From an uncultured Clostridia bacterium (lineage in GTDB: Bacteria; Bacillota; Clostridia; Christensenellales; Borkfalkiaceae), in contig CANQKF010000005.1 in assembly GCA_947624445.1 (NCBI GenBank), positions 31,138 through 95,137 on the forward strand: a stretch of 64,000 nt of DNA, written 5' to 3'. Both the position numbers and the translations under genes were made by a program. Below, one piece after another: positions 63,357 to 64,000 of the stretch; position 1 is the first letter of the stretch, and each line of letters opens with the position of its first letter. The notes beneath the pieces were generated by a model. It made no database searches. It was not told the DNA's origin and saw nothing but the letters and a program-made list of their open reading frames with translations.

Positions 63357-63869
63357 ATGAAAAAACTGTGCGCGCTGCTCATCTGCATCGCCGCGGCCCT
63401 CGCGGGCGTCCTCGGCGTGCGGCTCGCCTTCCCGCGGCCGCATTGGCAGCAGGTCAAAAACAGCGGCTTGGATCCCGCCCTCGTCTATGCCGTCGCCCGC
63501 GCGGAAAGCGGGTTCGACGCGCGCGCCCAAAGCCGCGCCGGCGCCTGTGGGCTCATGCAGCTCCTTCCCGAGACCGCGGAATACATCTGCGCCCGCACGG
63601 GGACCGAGTACGACGAGGAAAAGCTCTTCGACGGCGCCTACAATCTCCGCCTCGGCTGCCTGTATCTGACCTATCTCTTTGCGCGCTTTCCCGTGACCGA
63701 GACGGCGCTCGCCGCCTACAACGCGGGCGAAGGCGTCGTTTCCGACTGGCTCAAAGACCCCACTTGCTCTTCCGACGGCGCCAAACTTTCCCGCATTCCC
63801 TACCCCGAAACGGCGCGCTACGTGAAAAAAGTCATAAAATTTCGGAAAATCTATGAATTTTTCTATTGA
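63357..63869 (+). CDS. Lytic transglycosylase (SLT family)
   Basis: Signal/TM N-term; LVYAVARAESGFDARAQSRAGACGLMQLLPETAEYI; ALAAYNAGEGVVSDWL. Confidence 0.94.
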   Translation: MKKLCALLICIAAALAGVLGVRLAFPRPHWQQVKNSGLDPALVYAVARAESGFDARAQSRAGACGLMQLLPETAEYICARTGTEYDEEKLFDGAYNLRLGCLYLTYLFARFPVTETALAAYNAGEGVVSDWLKDPTCSSDGAKLSRIPYPETARYVKKVIKFRKIYEFFY

Positions 63870-63875
63870 TATTTG

Positions 63876-63904
63876 TTGACTTTTTTTTGCGGATGCGCTA
63901 AAAT
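63876..63904 (+). promoter_or_regulatory. promoter of tRNA-Leu (TTGACT-17-TAAAAT)
   Basis: TTGACT 63876-63881, TAAAAT 63899-63904. Confidence 0.7.
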
Positions 63905-63925
63905 AAGAAAGCTGTCAGAAAAAAT

Positions 63926-64000
63926 GCGGTCGTGGCGGAATTGGCAGACGCGCAAGACTAAGGATCTTGTGGGATGACCGTGCAGGTTCAACTCCTGTCG
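63926..64000 (+). tRNA. tRNA-Leu, anticodon AAG by the anticodon-loop reading; truncated by window end
   Basis: GCGGTCGTGGCGGAATTGGCAGACGCG; anticodon stem CAAGA/TCTTG with loop CTAAGGA. Confidence 0.88.

Overview
Chromosomal window of about 64 kb from a GC-rich, spore-gene-bearing Firmicute of the Clostridia type. The assignment comes from gene content (complete spoIIIAA-AH, spoIVB, spoIIM, spoVG, gerW and an IspH-S1 fusion), not from any database search. Most of the window is housekeeping: groESL, comEB, cyclophilin, purB, dinB, a Na+-pumping biotin decarboxylase operon, cmk/plsC/ispH-rpsA, htpG, csp, ldhA, murC, a glycogen operon (glgB-C-D-A-P plus a GH13 enzyme), a XerS-like tyrosine recombinase, hflX, lexA, scpAB, lysA, the recN-argR-nadK-tlyA-dxs-ispA-folD-nusB-asp23 block, spoIIIA, a GH51 enzyme and two tRNAs. 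I see no prophage, CRISPR array, defence island or transposase. The most interesting signals are: (1) a dif-like inverted repeat next to a XerS-like recombinase gene, near the point where gene orientation flips from + to -, which suggests the replication terminus; (2) a dispersed ~21-bp palindromic element (consensus about GTAYTATGYNACGCATARTAC) in about 8 copies that overlaps start codons, stop codons and coding sequence; (3) a recurring leaderless-promoter arrangement (TATAAT 6-9 nt before ATG), including a leaderless 18-codon leader ORF overlapping the glgB start; (4) two unusual gene fusions (GNAT-RNase HI and AroH-Cmk); (5) a 36-bp perfect palindrome inside spoIVB; (6) a 47-bp exact direct repeat of the tRNA-Trp 3' end plus terminator, resembling an att duplication. 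All family names come from reading protein motifs; no searches were run.
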